The position numbers and the translations under genes are program-made. The notes under the pieces are model-generated. The model did not search any database. It was not told the origin of the DNA and was given only the letters and a program-made list of their open reading frames with translations. 64,000 nucleotides of DNA. Origin: Epiperipatus broadwayi (lineage: Eukaryota; Onychophora; Udeonychophora; Euonychophora; Peripatidae). This document shows positions 46,662-60,000 of the stretch, piece after piece (the stretch's first letter is position 1; every line of letters starts with the position of its first letter). Location: assembly GCA_028023455.1 (NCBI GenBank), contig JAQFVV010012434.1, forward strand, positions 4,864,264-4,928,263, read 5' to 3'.

Positions 46662-49600
46662 CTAGAGATTTGTATCAGCTAAAATTAATACTTTTTGGTA
46701 GGAATCTTTTTATTTAACACTATTCACAAAACAGTTGTGAACTTATTCCTATTACATAAACTTTATTATTTTTAATCTGTCTTCATAATGTTAAACAAAA
46801 TACATTACAGTGCATCAAATAGCAAGATCAATAGAGTATATAGAATAAATCATCAAAACATCTGAGGCTAATTAAATCAATATGAGTTGAAGAAATTTTT
46901 ATCTGTTTATCTTTAAAAAGAAATTTAGTGAGAATCACGTCTAAAATTCAATCATATTATTATTTCCCCAACAAAAATTAATACCTATTATATGGTCATT
47001 TCCATAATTGTACATATTTCTGAAATATATTTAGCCAATTTATTTAACAAAAGAAAGAGAGAAAATAAATAACTTTATATATATAATAAAAAAAATTTAA
47101 GAATTACTGCTTAGAAATTTAAAGAGTGCCACAAGATGTGATAAGACATTGCTTGCATCTTTAAAGTCTACAATGGGTGTATGTTTTTTAGGCCATTTAA
47201 CAATATCTCATTATGAAACTTTTATATTGCACTTGCAATCAACTATATTTTAAAAATTCTCTTTATACTATAAAATTGTTGGTTTTTGCTCAAAGTCAAT
47301 TTCATAAGATTATAAATTCAATGTCTGCTCATATAGTGTTTACATATGTCTGTTAATGCTTATTATTTTTAACTTCAATCTTTTTTCTAAGCCACTGTAT
47401 TAATTAATTGTAATAAGATGTTAGTGTTTTTTTTTTAAATGAGTACAGTCTATTGCTAATTTATTCAGAAATATAATATATTCTATTGAGTTAGTAATAA
47501 ATGTAGTTAGATATGTAGATTATCTATTCCTGTTTTATACAACAGATTATATTAATCTATTTAATGAAATCCCAAAAAGCACATAAACTAGATATTCACA
47601 ACAAATTTTTTATTTCATAAATGATAAATAAAACCAACATTATTCTGAATAATCCTCAATGGTATAATAATAGAAGATTATTTTAACTTACATATTATAT
47701 CAAGAATTTGCAATATATGTTTTCACAATTTATTACATGATAGCTCCTTATTAGACTCTGTTTAACATTTTTTATAGAAACAAATAAAATAATTTGTGAT
47801 GTTTTACTATTTTATTATTTTAAGAGAGTCCAGTTTTTTGCTATTGTTGTTTATCTAAAATGTACAAGAAATAATTGTAATCATAATATTTTAAGAGTAA
47901 CAGCAATATAATAGTCTGCAATCTACATTAACTAGACAACATTTCATAATATGAATTGGTTGATAGATCAAAATAATCATATAGCATGTAGATATTTTAA
48001 ATCTTTCCAATGCCATTTTTCATTAAAAGTCAAAATTTCCAAACTACACAGGCATCTGTAGTATTTTAAATCATAGGATTTAATCAGTATAATATAGGTC
48101 ACTGTTACAAAACAACATAATGCAAAATTATTCAGAATGTTTTCTGTTTTCTAATTAATATTAAGCTTTTCAATAACATTATGGCATAAATTTTACTCTG
48201 AAACATGAGTATATTTTAATGTACATATTTTTCATCAGTTAATTTTTAATTAATTCAGAGCAAACTTACAGCCTCAAGATATAAAAAAAATTATTACCAT
48301 AAGCAAAATAAAAAATCTGGTATCTGTTAGATCAAGTTCATGCTGCAATAGTGGGCTTTTTACAGATTCATTAATCATGAATATCTGCCATTGGATAATA
48401 ATAGTAATTGATAGTCCAAGAAATTTAACTGGGATATTAATATAATAAACTTTCTATAGGAATGCATTCTATGGAAATGTATAAATTATTTATGGACAAC
48501 TTTATAATAATAGTAGTTCTATTTACCACAGTGCTCATGGTTCTTTTATTGGAGTGCCAATTTTTGTTGATTTTCAAGCTTACATCAGAATCAATTGATA
48601 TGTTGTCAGTGTTATATTTTAATGATTTATTCATAAATTCACAATTTACTCAAGAATAGATGCTAAAATTATATGCTATCTATGTACTATTTTTCATAGA
48701 TGTAGACCTTACTTATTCTTTTATACCTAAGAGAAGGAAAATATTGTAGATAGTTTTAAAGGGATAATCACTTATCAGAAAAAACTGATGCATTGTAAAT
48801 TATTCCAAAATATATCAAATTTATTGGGCATAAGTTGAATTCTTTACCAATAGAATGGTGTATTATGTCATAGAGACCTCTGGATCAGAACCATCATGCA
48901 ATTTAAATGCATAATAATCAACATCATTTTTTAAGTAAGGAGAGTGATACCATTGAAAGTTTATAATCTCAGTAACTATTCAGTACAAAATGAGAATGGA
49001 CAGAGAAAGAAAATATCTGTGGTAAATACTTTGTGACTTTCTGAAAAAGAAAGAGTTACTATTCTAATCATAAATACATTATTAATATAATTTATAACAG
49101 TATGGTCAATCAAAATATGTTTAGTGTACTGGAATCAAAATCTGTAAAATTGCAATATCAGTATATATTTTCTGTTTACTAATTTTTATAAACTTCCTAG
49201 AATTTTAATACAGTAAACTGTATATTTATTCAAAAAATATATAGCAACATTGCACTAATTTAAGTAACTGAAATATTTTAGAAAGCAAATATACCTTCTA
49301 TGATTATTGGTCTCAGGTTAAAGGCAGATATAATTCATAGAAATTCCTTAATGAAAAAACAATATCATTATTTAATTAATAGAAAAGAAGAGAAAGTTAA
49401 ATGAACTCACCAGGTACATAGTAAATATATGAGCCAAACAATATGTGCATGGATTGACATTGCTTAAAACAAAATTGTTTGGATTTACATATATTTATAT
49501 ATTGATGTAATTTCTTTAATAAAATGTTTGTGGCAATAAATGTATCTAGCAAATAAAATAAAAAATCTTATAATTTTAAATGTGATTGTGTATTTTATGT

Positions 49601-52600
49601 TATATATTATTAATCTTATTACCCTTAAAGTTAAAAATTACTTTTCATTATCTTCTGTCTATATAATATCTGATTGTTGAAACTATTTTATTTTCCTTAT
49701 ATGTTTTTCCTGCAAAAAATTGTATAAGCATTTAATTGTTTATTTATCAAGATGTCATCTGAAGTATTGCTAGAAGACATGTAATTGGCCATAGTTTAGC
49801 TGTTCTGCTGTATCTTTACTATTTATTCAAGAAGAAATGTGTTGTTTTATTTATAAATGATATTATTAGAGGACTTACTAATATGTAACTAGTCAGGGAA
49901 ATACCATTCTCAGATTTTTGTGCAAAAACAAAAATCAAAAGTTGTGATATGTCTAATTAAAAACTGTAACAATTAGTATTATCTTATGCATTTTGTATTA
50001 AATAGGTAAATAAAACATTATACACATTTAAGACTCTGGTTGTAAAATATTCCATAGACAAAAAAAATGTTCCTTTCTTTAAGGACACATAAAATGCAAC
50101 TACAAATATCAAAAGTCTGTAAAATATTTTAAAGATGACTAGTTTTTAGATTTAAACAGAATATATTTAAAGATTAAGTAATTAATATATCCACATTCTA
50201 TGCAGAATTTTGTTTACAGAGTATATAAATTTTCAATGGTTTGAGAATTAACTTTATAATAAAAAAATTAGGACTTACAGTTGGTCATCCTCTGTGTTAA
50301 AAATATAAAGTAAGCTGAAAATTTAACATGCAGACATATTATTTAAATTGCTGTTACTGAAATTAGAAATAATGTTCCAATACATTTTGCTTGCCTCTAA
50401 ATTCTTTGTATTTGATATATCTTATGATATTCACCATTGTCATGTTGAAATTTTCTTTTCAAAAGTGATTTTTTGATTCACTTGATTTTTTTTAATTGCT
50501 GACATATTCATTTAAAAAAACATATTTTTTAGTAATAGTTGAGTTCATTATTGCATAACTTTCTTTAGAAATTTCTTCTTTGGAGGGGGGGGGGATCTGC
50601 ATGTTCAATAGATATTATTAATTCAGTTTTAGAACTTGGTCTTTTTTTTTTTTAACACATGTTATGTTTTTTTTTTAAGACATGTTATGTTTTTTTTTAT
50701 GCCTTTGACAAAGTCAGTGTTTGGAATGATAACAGCTTTTTAAATATTCTTTTGTTTATTAGCTATGATTAATCAAGATTAAATAAGTATAAAATGTGCT
50801 TAGATCTATTGGAGCATTCTGAAATACTTATAAAATCTCATTGTTCATCCCTCACTACTAGTTATTGAAGGAAAATTGAAATACTTAATTCATGAGATTT
50901 TATCAAATCTTAGCATATTTTGAACAAAGATTTACAATTCTTAAATAAACTCTCATTAATCTATTATTATTAGTTCTTTACAGTTTCAGAATAGCTCTAA
51001 TACTCTTAAATGTTTTAATAAATGTATAGAAATCAGACAGCATAGATATGTCAATTATATATTTTAAGTCATCTCATATGCACTGTGTCTTTTGTTGCAT
51101 AATAAAATTTGGAACTATTTTTTATGCATAATAATTTCACACATAACATCTTATTTTACATTAGTACGATTTTAATGTGGAACAAAGCAATAAAATTAAC
51201 TGAATTTTGAAACCATAGTTTTCAAAAAAAAACAAACAATCAGTATATAAAAGAAAGAAAAAAAATAAAAGCATTTCTTTTATGCTTAATGATGTGGATT
51301 AAAGCAAATAAATCTTCAAAAGCTTTTTACTTTAAAAACAAATTTTATTAGGTCTAATAAAGGTTACATTTTGTATAAAGCAACATAATTAAAGGAATGA
51401 AAAAAAAACACACATTTTAAATGATTGAGACAATTTTAAACAATTGAAATTTCAAAGACTCAAGTTATATAATATTGTCCAATGTTGACAATTGATGTGA
51501 TTATCCATGTATATTTGAGTGGTTGGAAAGTTTGTATAGCTTCCAAGTCTCTTCAAAAATAAATTTTGATGACAATAGTTGATCTCTATTTTTAATCTTT
51601 TCCATTGTTTTTGTAAAACAGGCTTTTTGATCTGGGTGAGGCTGTTTATATGTTTTACTGCAACAAGGATATTTCTTCACTAATTTAAAAAAAAAATATT
51701 TTCACTTGAATTAGAAAACTAAGATTGCAGCTAAAATTGTTTTAACTACTGGAGATTGTTTTTTGATTTTTCTTTAATTTTTTTTTTGTGTGTGTGTGCT
51801 TAACTTTTTTTTTAGATTTTTACTTATTTAGTTATACTACTTTTAACTTTCTTTGAAAGTTTGCATGATTTTGATCCTTTCTAGAAAATTAAAGGACTAT
51901 TTTTTTTAGAAATTTTTAACCTTAATTTAGAATTTTATTCTTTCTTTTATTTTTAAAGTCAACCAAAAAGTAACCATTTTTGTGACTTAGAAATGATGTA
52001 ATCTTGTGCCTCGTTTCCTTATTATAGCCAATATTATTAATTTTTAAGTAAACAAATTTTCGATTTCATTTTCAATATATTTTTAGTAAATTTTGTTTTT
52101 CTAATGGTTAAAATCCACTGGAAGCAGAATTGAAAATTTTATCAAACTTATTTGAACTAAAATTTAGTTATTTTTAGAAAGTAAAAAAAAAAAAAAAGTT
52201 TTTGTAAAGACTTAATGTTGCTGTGAAATTAAGATGCTAAAAGAATGGAATTAAAAGAATGTCAAACAATAGCAAGTTTTTAGAGATGTTGACATCTGCT
52301 AGTTACATTATCACAGACAATCATTAGAGTAGAATATTTGTCTGTCTGTATTTCCTTTTATTTCTTTTAAGAAATAAAAGCAGTTATATATAAGTGGCCA
52401 TTTATGGGTTAAAATAATTATTAATCATCTAAATATGAATTAATTTTTATTTTTTAAAAATTGTGAGTGATTTGATTAGTTTATGACTTTATTTGCCCTT
52501 CATAATTTAACTGAGAGTGATCGCACAAGAGTTATAAGCATTTAAGTTAATTGTAGTGTTTGATTTAAGTGTTCAATATCACATAACTCCCAAGCAATTG

Positions 52601-52871
52601 GCGATATGATTATAATATTTAATTTCAATTTCTATTTCAATAATGGTTAGGCAACAATTTTCCAATCAGAAGTGGATGATTAACTGAGCTAAGTAAGTCC
52701 CAGCTACTTGAAAATTGACCCATACAAGGGATAATAAATTACTGGATTGTTAGAATAGTATGAAAATGTGCTACCACTGTATAATAAAGATTTTCACTTA
52801 CAGTCATATTGACACTAATTGTTTTTAAATTTATAAAATATTTTTTCATCATTATTAATATTCATTATTCA
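46662..52871. other. Long AT-rich stretch, no gene seen
   Basis: About 6 kb with very few CpGs and no recognised coding sequence. Paired open frames on both strands at 48437-48659 are rich in I, L, N and F and look like chance. Minor features are a G9 run at 50585 and a duplicated ACATGTTATG plus T-run at 50655-50698. Confidence 0.5.
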
Positions 52872-52968
52872 CACAGACATTGATCTGCCTTCAAAAACTC
52901 ATTTTAAACTCTGAGACAAAAAGCAAGATAATGCATGTTGGTGATAAGCTCATCCATGTTCATTTACC

Positions 52969-52970
<2 letters not shown>
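52872..52970 (-). mobile_element. Inverted piece of the RTE-like LINE 5' UTR
   Basis: On the minus strand this matches the LINE 5' UTR near 23070-23160: ATGAACATGGATGAGCT, CACCAACATGCATTA, a CTTTTTRTCTC block and a GAGTTTAA block in order. It is opposite in orientation to LINE copy 3, which begins about 420 bp downstream. Confidence 0.75.
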
Positions 52971-53294
<324 letters not shown>

Positions 53295-53329
53295 ATAGAA
53301 GTAACTGCTGTACTGAAAAAAAATATTGA

Positions 53330-53704
53330 ATGGTCATTAGAAATTTGCCCTGCTTAATTCTTTTAAGAGCACAAAAAGAAAAGAATCATCTTTCAATTAA
53401 CAGGAAACTTTTTTCTAAAGCCTTTTATTTAGGTAATTACTACTGCAAATTACTTTTAAATGAAGAGAAATTGCATGCATTGGAAGAATTGTGTAATCTT
53501 AAATGGATTTTTGTTGGATTTTGTGAAGTTAGAAGAAAATGTGAAAAGGTAATTGATTTAAAAAATAATTTGTATTTCCTACAAAGGCTCAAATATTGGA
53601 AATACAAACCATATGAACTTCTTTATAAATTAAAAGTGGAAGAACAACATTATAAAGATTGGTGGTTTATCAGATATAAAGGCAAGATCAGTTATTCAAA
53701 TTAA
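53330..53704 (+). pseudogene. LINE endonuclease N-terminal fragment, copy 3
   Basis: A 124-residue open stretch; from about residue 40 it aligns with copy 2 (YYCKLLLNEEKLHALEEL against the matching start of copy 2, then FVGFCEVRRKCEKVIDLKN). It keeps the metal-binding glutamate of CEVR. Confidence 0.75.
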
Positions 53705-55353
53705 TGGAAGATACCAACTATAGATTATTCAAGTTTATGCCCCAGCAAGTTCTCAGTAGATGAAAAAATAGATGATTTTTATATGAATATACAAAATGCT
53801 TTTGATCACACTAAATAACCTTTTAAAGAGTTATAGATGACTTTAATACTAAAATTCGTAAATGATTAAAAGATGAAAATGCTGCAAGTAAATTTGATTA
53901 TGTTAGCAAAAATGAGAGAAAACCCAAACTTGTGGAGTTTATTTAAAAAAAAGAAAAACTATATATTATGATATCTTTTTTAAATAGAGCTTGACATAAA
54001 AGTATTTCACATGAAGAGAAAGCAGAAATGGTTTATATTTATTCAAGATTGTAATGTTCATAATAGATTCAATACAAAAAATGACCAATGATTATTAAGA
54101 TGTAAGAAATGTGTTAATGTAAAACTAAAGAAATGAAAACTATTAACATTTTGATATTTCTAACCTTCAGAAACTCTCCAATGAATTTTAATCAGAATAT
54201 GCAAATTATTTAAAAATATTAAGATATGGAAAATAATTCAAACTTGATTGAAATTAATAAGAAGATAAATGATACTCTAATAATAACTGCAAGAAGAAGA
54301 ACTGATAAAAAATTAAAAAAAGCAATTTACCTGGTGAATTTTCTACTGAAATAAAAGTTTGAAGAAAAAAGAAATGTGATTTTTTTAATGATCCATTAAG
54401 AGGAATTAAATATCTAGAGTTTTATAAAATCACATGAAAAATAATTATTATGCTATAATAAAATATAATTGTGAAGTGGCAACAAATATCATAAAAGAAA
54501 ATAAAAATTTCAAAAATACAAAACAGCAACTTGATATTGGATGAGAAATTATTTCCGCAATAATAAAAAAAATGGAAGTCACTAAAAAAAAACATGATAT
54601 TATGAAATATGTAAAACAGTTCTACAAAAAATTGTATAATAATAAAAACAAATTAACCACTATAATTATTACATCTTCTGAATTGCAAAATTTTTTTAAT
54701 AAAGAGGTGGAACATGCAATTAAATCTATAAAGATGAAAAAAGCTCTAGGATATAATTGAATTGTTACTGACATTTTAGAAAAGTGAAGAAATAGAAAAA
54801 TGTTCGGCAAAGCTATATCAAATGTTTAAGTGATAAAAATATAACAGATAATTGGAAGATTGCAATAATAATATTGGCATTTACAAAGATGATGAAGATT
54901 TTAGAAATTATAGATCAATTTTCTTTCAGGTTAAAACTTTGCCCAAATCATATACACAAGACTTTAGACTCAAATCAATACAATAAGTTGGGTTTAAATA
55001 TGGTTTTAGCATAGTTGATTATATCAAATAAGCATGATTTGCCATTATGCTTTGGACTGGTAAATTATGAAGATATAAGATTCTATAAGCAGTTTATATG
55101 TGATTAACATTTACCAAAATATAGATAAGAAAATTCTCATGTTTTAAAAATATTTAACAACATGTAACAGTAGTAAAATTTCATAGTGATACTAAGAAAA
55201 TTAATACTGAGAAAGATGTATGGTAGATTGATTCAATAATATCCACAACTTTTTAAAGCAATTTTATGAAAAATATTTTATTAATTAAGTTGAGCATCTA
55301 AGAGAGTAAAAGTAAATGGGGATTATTTAGGTCATCTAGATTTTATAGATTGT

Positions 55354-55602
55354 ATGGATGTTTTGTTATTGCTTCAGAGTTTCAGAAAATATTATAGGAG
55401 TTATCAGATGAGACTAAAAACAAATGCTAAAAAGTTTGTGTTCAATGAATTTTATATTCATGAATTAAAAGTTAACAATTATAAAGACTTTGATCAATTT
55501 ATTAATATAAATGGAAACATTAAAACAGGAAAAACTCTTCATACAGTAGTGCCACTCAGTGCAATCCAGACTAATCAATGGATGCCAGAAGGCTTATACT
55601 AA
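55354..55602 (+). pseudogene. LINE RT palm remnant running into the hairpin insert
   Basis: The first 45 residues are the RT region after motif C (MRLKTNAKKFVFNEF matches GLKINxxKTKVMxNGF-type blocks). The frame then reads into the family A insert from 55521, so the later part is not LINE protein. The catalytic FADD equivalent is destroyed. Confidence 0.65.
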
Positions 55603-55689
55603 AATCCCTATCTAGTGTCACTATTGTATGGAGAGTTTTACCTGTTTTAATGACAGTTATGAGCAAGCATAAGAAATGGTAATCATAAG
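55521..55689. mobile_element. Hairpin element, family A, short copy inside LINE copy 3
   Basis: A 169-bp insert. The left arm TAAAACAGG..CATACAGTAGTG (55521-55551) pairs with the right arm ending CCTGTTTTA (to 55649). A 40-nt tail follows (GCATAAGAAATGGTAATCAT, like the 46374 copy). ATGGAAACAT on the left (55511-55520) and ATGAAAACAT on the right (55690-55699) form a 10-bp duplication with one change; LINE sequence continues as ATAATGGATGAAATTAATC, as in copy 2. Compared with the 46374 copy it lacks about 100 bp of the middle. Confidence 0.88.
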
Positions 55690-56110
55690 ATGAAAACATA
55701 ATGGATGAAATTAATCATGTAATTAAATTTGGATAAAATTATTTTAATTAGAAATATTTTAATATTAAAAAAAATATGCCTATGTTTTTAAAAAGAAAAT
55801 TTTTTAATAAATGTGTTTTACCAATTCTTACATAAGAAGCTGAGACTGAATCTTAACAGAAGAACAACACAAAGACTTCAGACCATTCAATGAAAAATAC
55901 ATGTTAGAAATAATAAAAAGAAATTGAAAACGAAGTGCATGAATGATAGAACTAACAGGATATTACTGACATAATTGAAAAAATTAAGAGACTGAAGAGG
56001 AGCTGGGCTAAATATATTCCTAGAAAATACCATAGTAGATGAATAGTTGAAATCTTAAACTGGAGCCCAAAAGATTGTAAAAAATCTTAGAAAGAAAATA
56101 CTTGTGAATT

Positions 56111-56589
56111 ATGTAAATAAAATAAAGAAGTTTACTGGGGACAATGTGGAGGAAAAAAAACTTGACTAAAGTTGAAGCGATTTTTTTCCTGCAATAGCTC
56201 GAAAATATTTGGCAATGGTGTTTATGAACATGCATAAAAATTATTAATCCAGAAAATCTTGGAAACTAAATCTTTTATATTAATGTACTAAAATAGCAAA
56301 AAAAAAAAACTCATTAAAAATTAAGATTTAGTTATGAAGAAAAAAATGATAAATTGGAACAATAAAAATAGAAATGTTGGAAAGTTATATAATGTTGGAA
56401 AATGAAAATATATTATTTAGGTTACATATAAAAATTGCATTATATTTAAAAATAATGGGATCTAAAACGATGTTTTGGTTTGTTTTTTAGAAATGTTAAT
56501 AATTATTTAAGTAAAAAATTAAATTATAAAATTAATATCTTAACAGTTACCTGATTTAAAAAAAAAAACTATTAAATGTATATATAGAA
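56111..56589. other. AT-rich stretch, no gene seen
   Basis: No coding, RNA or repeat signal recognised. Confidence 0.45.
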
Positions 56590-57965
56590 CTATCTATTTT
56601 TCATGGAACGCAAAATTACGTAATTACGTTTAAGTAGAGAAATAATCGTATCCCAAACTATCTGCTTAAAGGCAATTTGTGTTAATTAATCAATAAAGCA
56701 TTATGACCAGGTGATAAATCGTATACCACCACTAGCAGTTTGTTATTATTTTCTACCTTTTAACACAATTGATAATTTTAGATATGGAAATCAATCAGAG
56801 AAGTTGAAATTATTTAAATTGCTAAGGAAGATCTCTAGAACAATTTCTTTAAATAAATTTCGAATAAAGTTCGGCACATATATATTGTTTTTTTCGTCCT
56901 ACTTTTTTTATTATTACTATTAAATTATTCTGATTTTTTTTTTTTTTAATGAATGTGAAATAATTTTTTACTATTATTTTTCCTTTCAATTTTACTATTT
57001 ATTTATTCTAATAAGCTATAATTTTGGGATACTTTATTTTTTTTTATTCAATGTGAAAACACAGTAGTTATAAATACTATAATATTTTTTTTAACAAAAA
57101 AATATACTTTATAAGATTATATATTGTGCAAGCCTACAAACATACATTAATTTTGTAAAATGATTAGCTGTGCATTTACATTATATATTCGTTTTACATT
57201 TTTGAAAAATAAATGACTTCTATGTATAATAAGCGCATTTATTAAGAAATGTATTAATTAAAGAATTTATTTTAATAACTTATTAGATTTGTTAATTAAT
57301 AGAATTCTAGTACCTAATCTAACAGATGGTGAAGTCTTACACGGTTCAAGGTAGTTTGCGAAAGACAACACGGAAGCTTTTACTGTTTTGACGGCAGCTG
57401 CGCAGGCGGCGAAACCGATGATCGAAAGGTGGGAATAATCTGAATATAGATTAGATATTAAACAAAGCTTGCCTAGTGATCCAGGTGCGCAGATGCAGAA
57501 CTGAAACACAATCGTAGATGATAATCTAGATCACAATACCCTTTCTGAACCGGTTTATTGTACACCCAGTTATTACGAAATGAGGAGTTTTAATTTGTTC
57601 AAAAGTAATGAGATTTAAAATTTTGACAAAGAAAAGTAGCCTTGTCTTTTGGAAAAATACCGTCCCACATCTTAGTAGATTTTGATTACCACATACGGGA
57701 CTAAGAAAAAGTTTCATTAGTGAACAGTTTTCATTAATGAAATCTTGTTAACCGAGTTATTTTTAAATCAAAGGAAAGGTGTAGTTGCAATAAAAATGAT
57801 TACAAAACATCGAGCAACAGTAAAAATACGCGCGCATGCGTTGAAATATATATTAATATAATTTAAAGGTTCTTTATAAATTACGCATTTTAAAGACGTA
57901 AGATAGTCATTAAAGCTATAAATATTGAATTGGTAAAATAGAATTCAAATTAGTTTACGGACCAC
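56590..57965. other. CpG-richer patch, possible regulatory region or unknown exon
   Basis: CpGs are frequent, densest at 57335-57500 (CACGG, TGCGAAAG, GACGGCAG, TGCGCAGGCGGCG, ACCGATGATCG) and again at 57829-57840 (CGCGCGCATGCG). Open frames at 57267-57509 and 57526-57717 on the minus strand have ordinary-looking residues but match no family I know. An unmethylated promoter or an unrecognised exon are the main options. Confidence 0.35.
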
Positions 57966-57969
57966 TTTT

Positions 57970-59330
57970 TCCGAACACTTATCTTTTGTTCTGTTCTTCA
58001 AAAAGCTCTTAACTATCTCATTTCAGCCCATATATTTAATCCAGTTCCTTTTTCTCCTCGTAATTTTTTTTTTTTAATTCTGTTCAAATTTTTTTGCTCT
58101 TTCTGTTCTTCCAATTTACTTTTAGATTTTTTTTTTCATTTTAGATCCTCCGATCTTCTTCTTTCTCATTCAAGCAAAACATTTTAAAACCTCATTTCAA
58201 TTGTAAATTAAGAACTTTATTAAAAGATCATTTTGACAATACAATTCTTTTTTAATTTTTTTTATATACATTAATTTGCCATACTATTTTATTTGATAAT
58301 ACATGTTATTTATTATTTTTGCGTCATAAAAAAGCTACAAATTTTCTCTTCTTTCTACCACATTCCATCATATTTAATAAATTTTCCAAACTTTTAAAAG
58401 CCTTAACTTGCTTTATAACTTTTCAATTTAAAACTTTTTCTATCCATTTACTTTTTATAGCTTTAATTTTAATTGCATTTATTCTTAATTTCATGTTTAA
58501 TACTTTTTTTTTTCTATTTAGCATCATCTCCCAATTATCTAAACGTGCAACCATATTATCAGCAAATATAATACAACTCTTTTAATCATTCTTATTTATG
58601 GCAATGATCCTTTAAAAAAAAAGCTCTCTTATATATACTTATTCTGAAAATAAATTATTTAATTTTATAAATTATTTTTATAAATATTTTCTACTTCATA
58701 TATAAATTTTTTAAAAGTCATCTCTTTTTCCAATCGAGGCCTTTCCATTTTAAAATATTAAAAAATAATTATATTCATGCATAGTAAAAAAGCTTTTTCA
58801 AGATCATGAAATAAATATTAATATCTTTAATCCTATACCTCTAATCACTCTTATCTCTTGTAAATTCAAACTATTTCCCCTCAAAAATTAAAATATACTT
58901 ATTCAAGTTTGTGAACATCTTAACACTTTGTGAAATTAAACCAATTGTTATAAGTTTCTTTTACATTTACTATACTGTGACTTTTCTTATAAAATCATAA
59001 TTATTTCCAACCAAATCTACAGATTACATTAACAACTTTTTTTTAATGTTTCTCTTATAGAAATTCAATTGGTTAAATTTTAATTTTCTGATCTTTACCA
59101 AACTTTACTTCTATTAATTCTTTCTATCTTGTTGCCCAGTTATTTTATCTTTATTTACCAGAATTTCTTTTTTTATTAATTTATAAAAAACATTCATATA
59201 TCTATTATGCAAATGGCATGCAATAATCTATCTGCAGTGACTGAATTTGGTTCCAAGCCTTTCTATTAACATCCAAAACCATGAACAATTTATTTATTTA
59301 GAGTAAGATTTTTTTTTTAAATAGCTTAAC
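57970..59330 (-). mobile_element. LINE relic (minus strand, T/C-rich on plus)
   Basis: Strong strand asymmetry (T- and C-rich plus strand, so an A- and G-rich sense strand) as in the other LINE copies. On the minus strand near 58580-58400 a frame reads IIFADNMVARLDN then MLNRKKKVLNMKLRINAIK, fitting RT motif C (FADD changed to FADN) and the block after it. A VNRKAWNQIQSL piece lies upstream near 59270. Boundaries are approximate. Confidence 0.55.
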
Positions 59331-60000
59331 TATTAGTAAAATATCATAAAGCAATCTATAGGGATTTCAACTAGCAAATAGAATTACTAGTGGCTTTATT
59401 AAATTTTTCAATAATAAATATGTATACACATGTCTAAGATGCAAATTAATTTAAAAAAATATACTCAAAAAGATATTAACAAAAATAATTGCTACAAAAA
59501 TAATAGACAAGGTAATTATAAACAATCACAATAGTTATATTTTAAAAGAGAAAAATAAAAACAATATGATCAATTGACTGAATCCTAACTGCAGACTAAG
59601 TGTTCAAAATGAGAAAACAATTAACTAAGAGATGATGTCATTTATAAGCTTATAATTTTTTTAAAACTACAGATAGTGACTATTTAAAGTGATTATTATA
59701 TATTTTTTCCACTCGTAAAAGTATATTTTTTATTGATTTCATATTATTCTTGTTTTTATTATCTATTTCATTCTTAAAAATCTGCTTATTATTCATCTTT
59801 TTTATATAATTTCTTTGAGTCTCTGTTTCCTTCTTCAGTTCATTGTCAAATTTTTCATACATATTTTTCTCACCATCAATGTTATATGTTTCTACTTTCT
59901 TTTTTTTTAGCATTTTATTCATCATCTTATTCCTAACTCATTGCTTTTTGACCTTAGGTTAATTCTATCAACTATTTACCTATATTCATTTTTTTATCCA
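59331..60000 (-). other. Lysine/asparagine-rich frame, possibly upstream LINE coding
   Basis: The 81-residue minus-strand frame at 59680-59925 is rich in K, N and E with likely coiled-coil character (KKETETQRNYIKKMNNK). It lies upstream of the RT relic in the same orientation and may be its linker region, but AT-rich chance frames look similar. Confidence 0.3.

Larger units (their letters stand above)
53390..56110 (+). mobile_element. RTE-like LINE, copy 3 (heavily decayed)
   Basis: The order matches copy 2: endonuclease start (VGFCEVRRK at about 53510-53540), a QVYAP-like block at 53725-53745, linker (54200-54540), RT start (HAIKSIKMKKALG at about 54712-54755), palm (55300-55450), and C-terminal region to about 56110. 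A family A hairpin is nested at 55521-55689. It is more decayed than copy 2 and the 3' UTR is missing. Confidence 0.82.

Noticed and set aside
48437-48659. Two overlapping frames, one resembling a membrane protein
   Set aside because: The hydrophobic look follows from T-rich codons; no start context, exon signals or family features.
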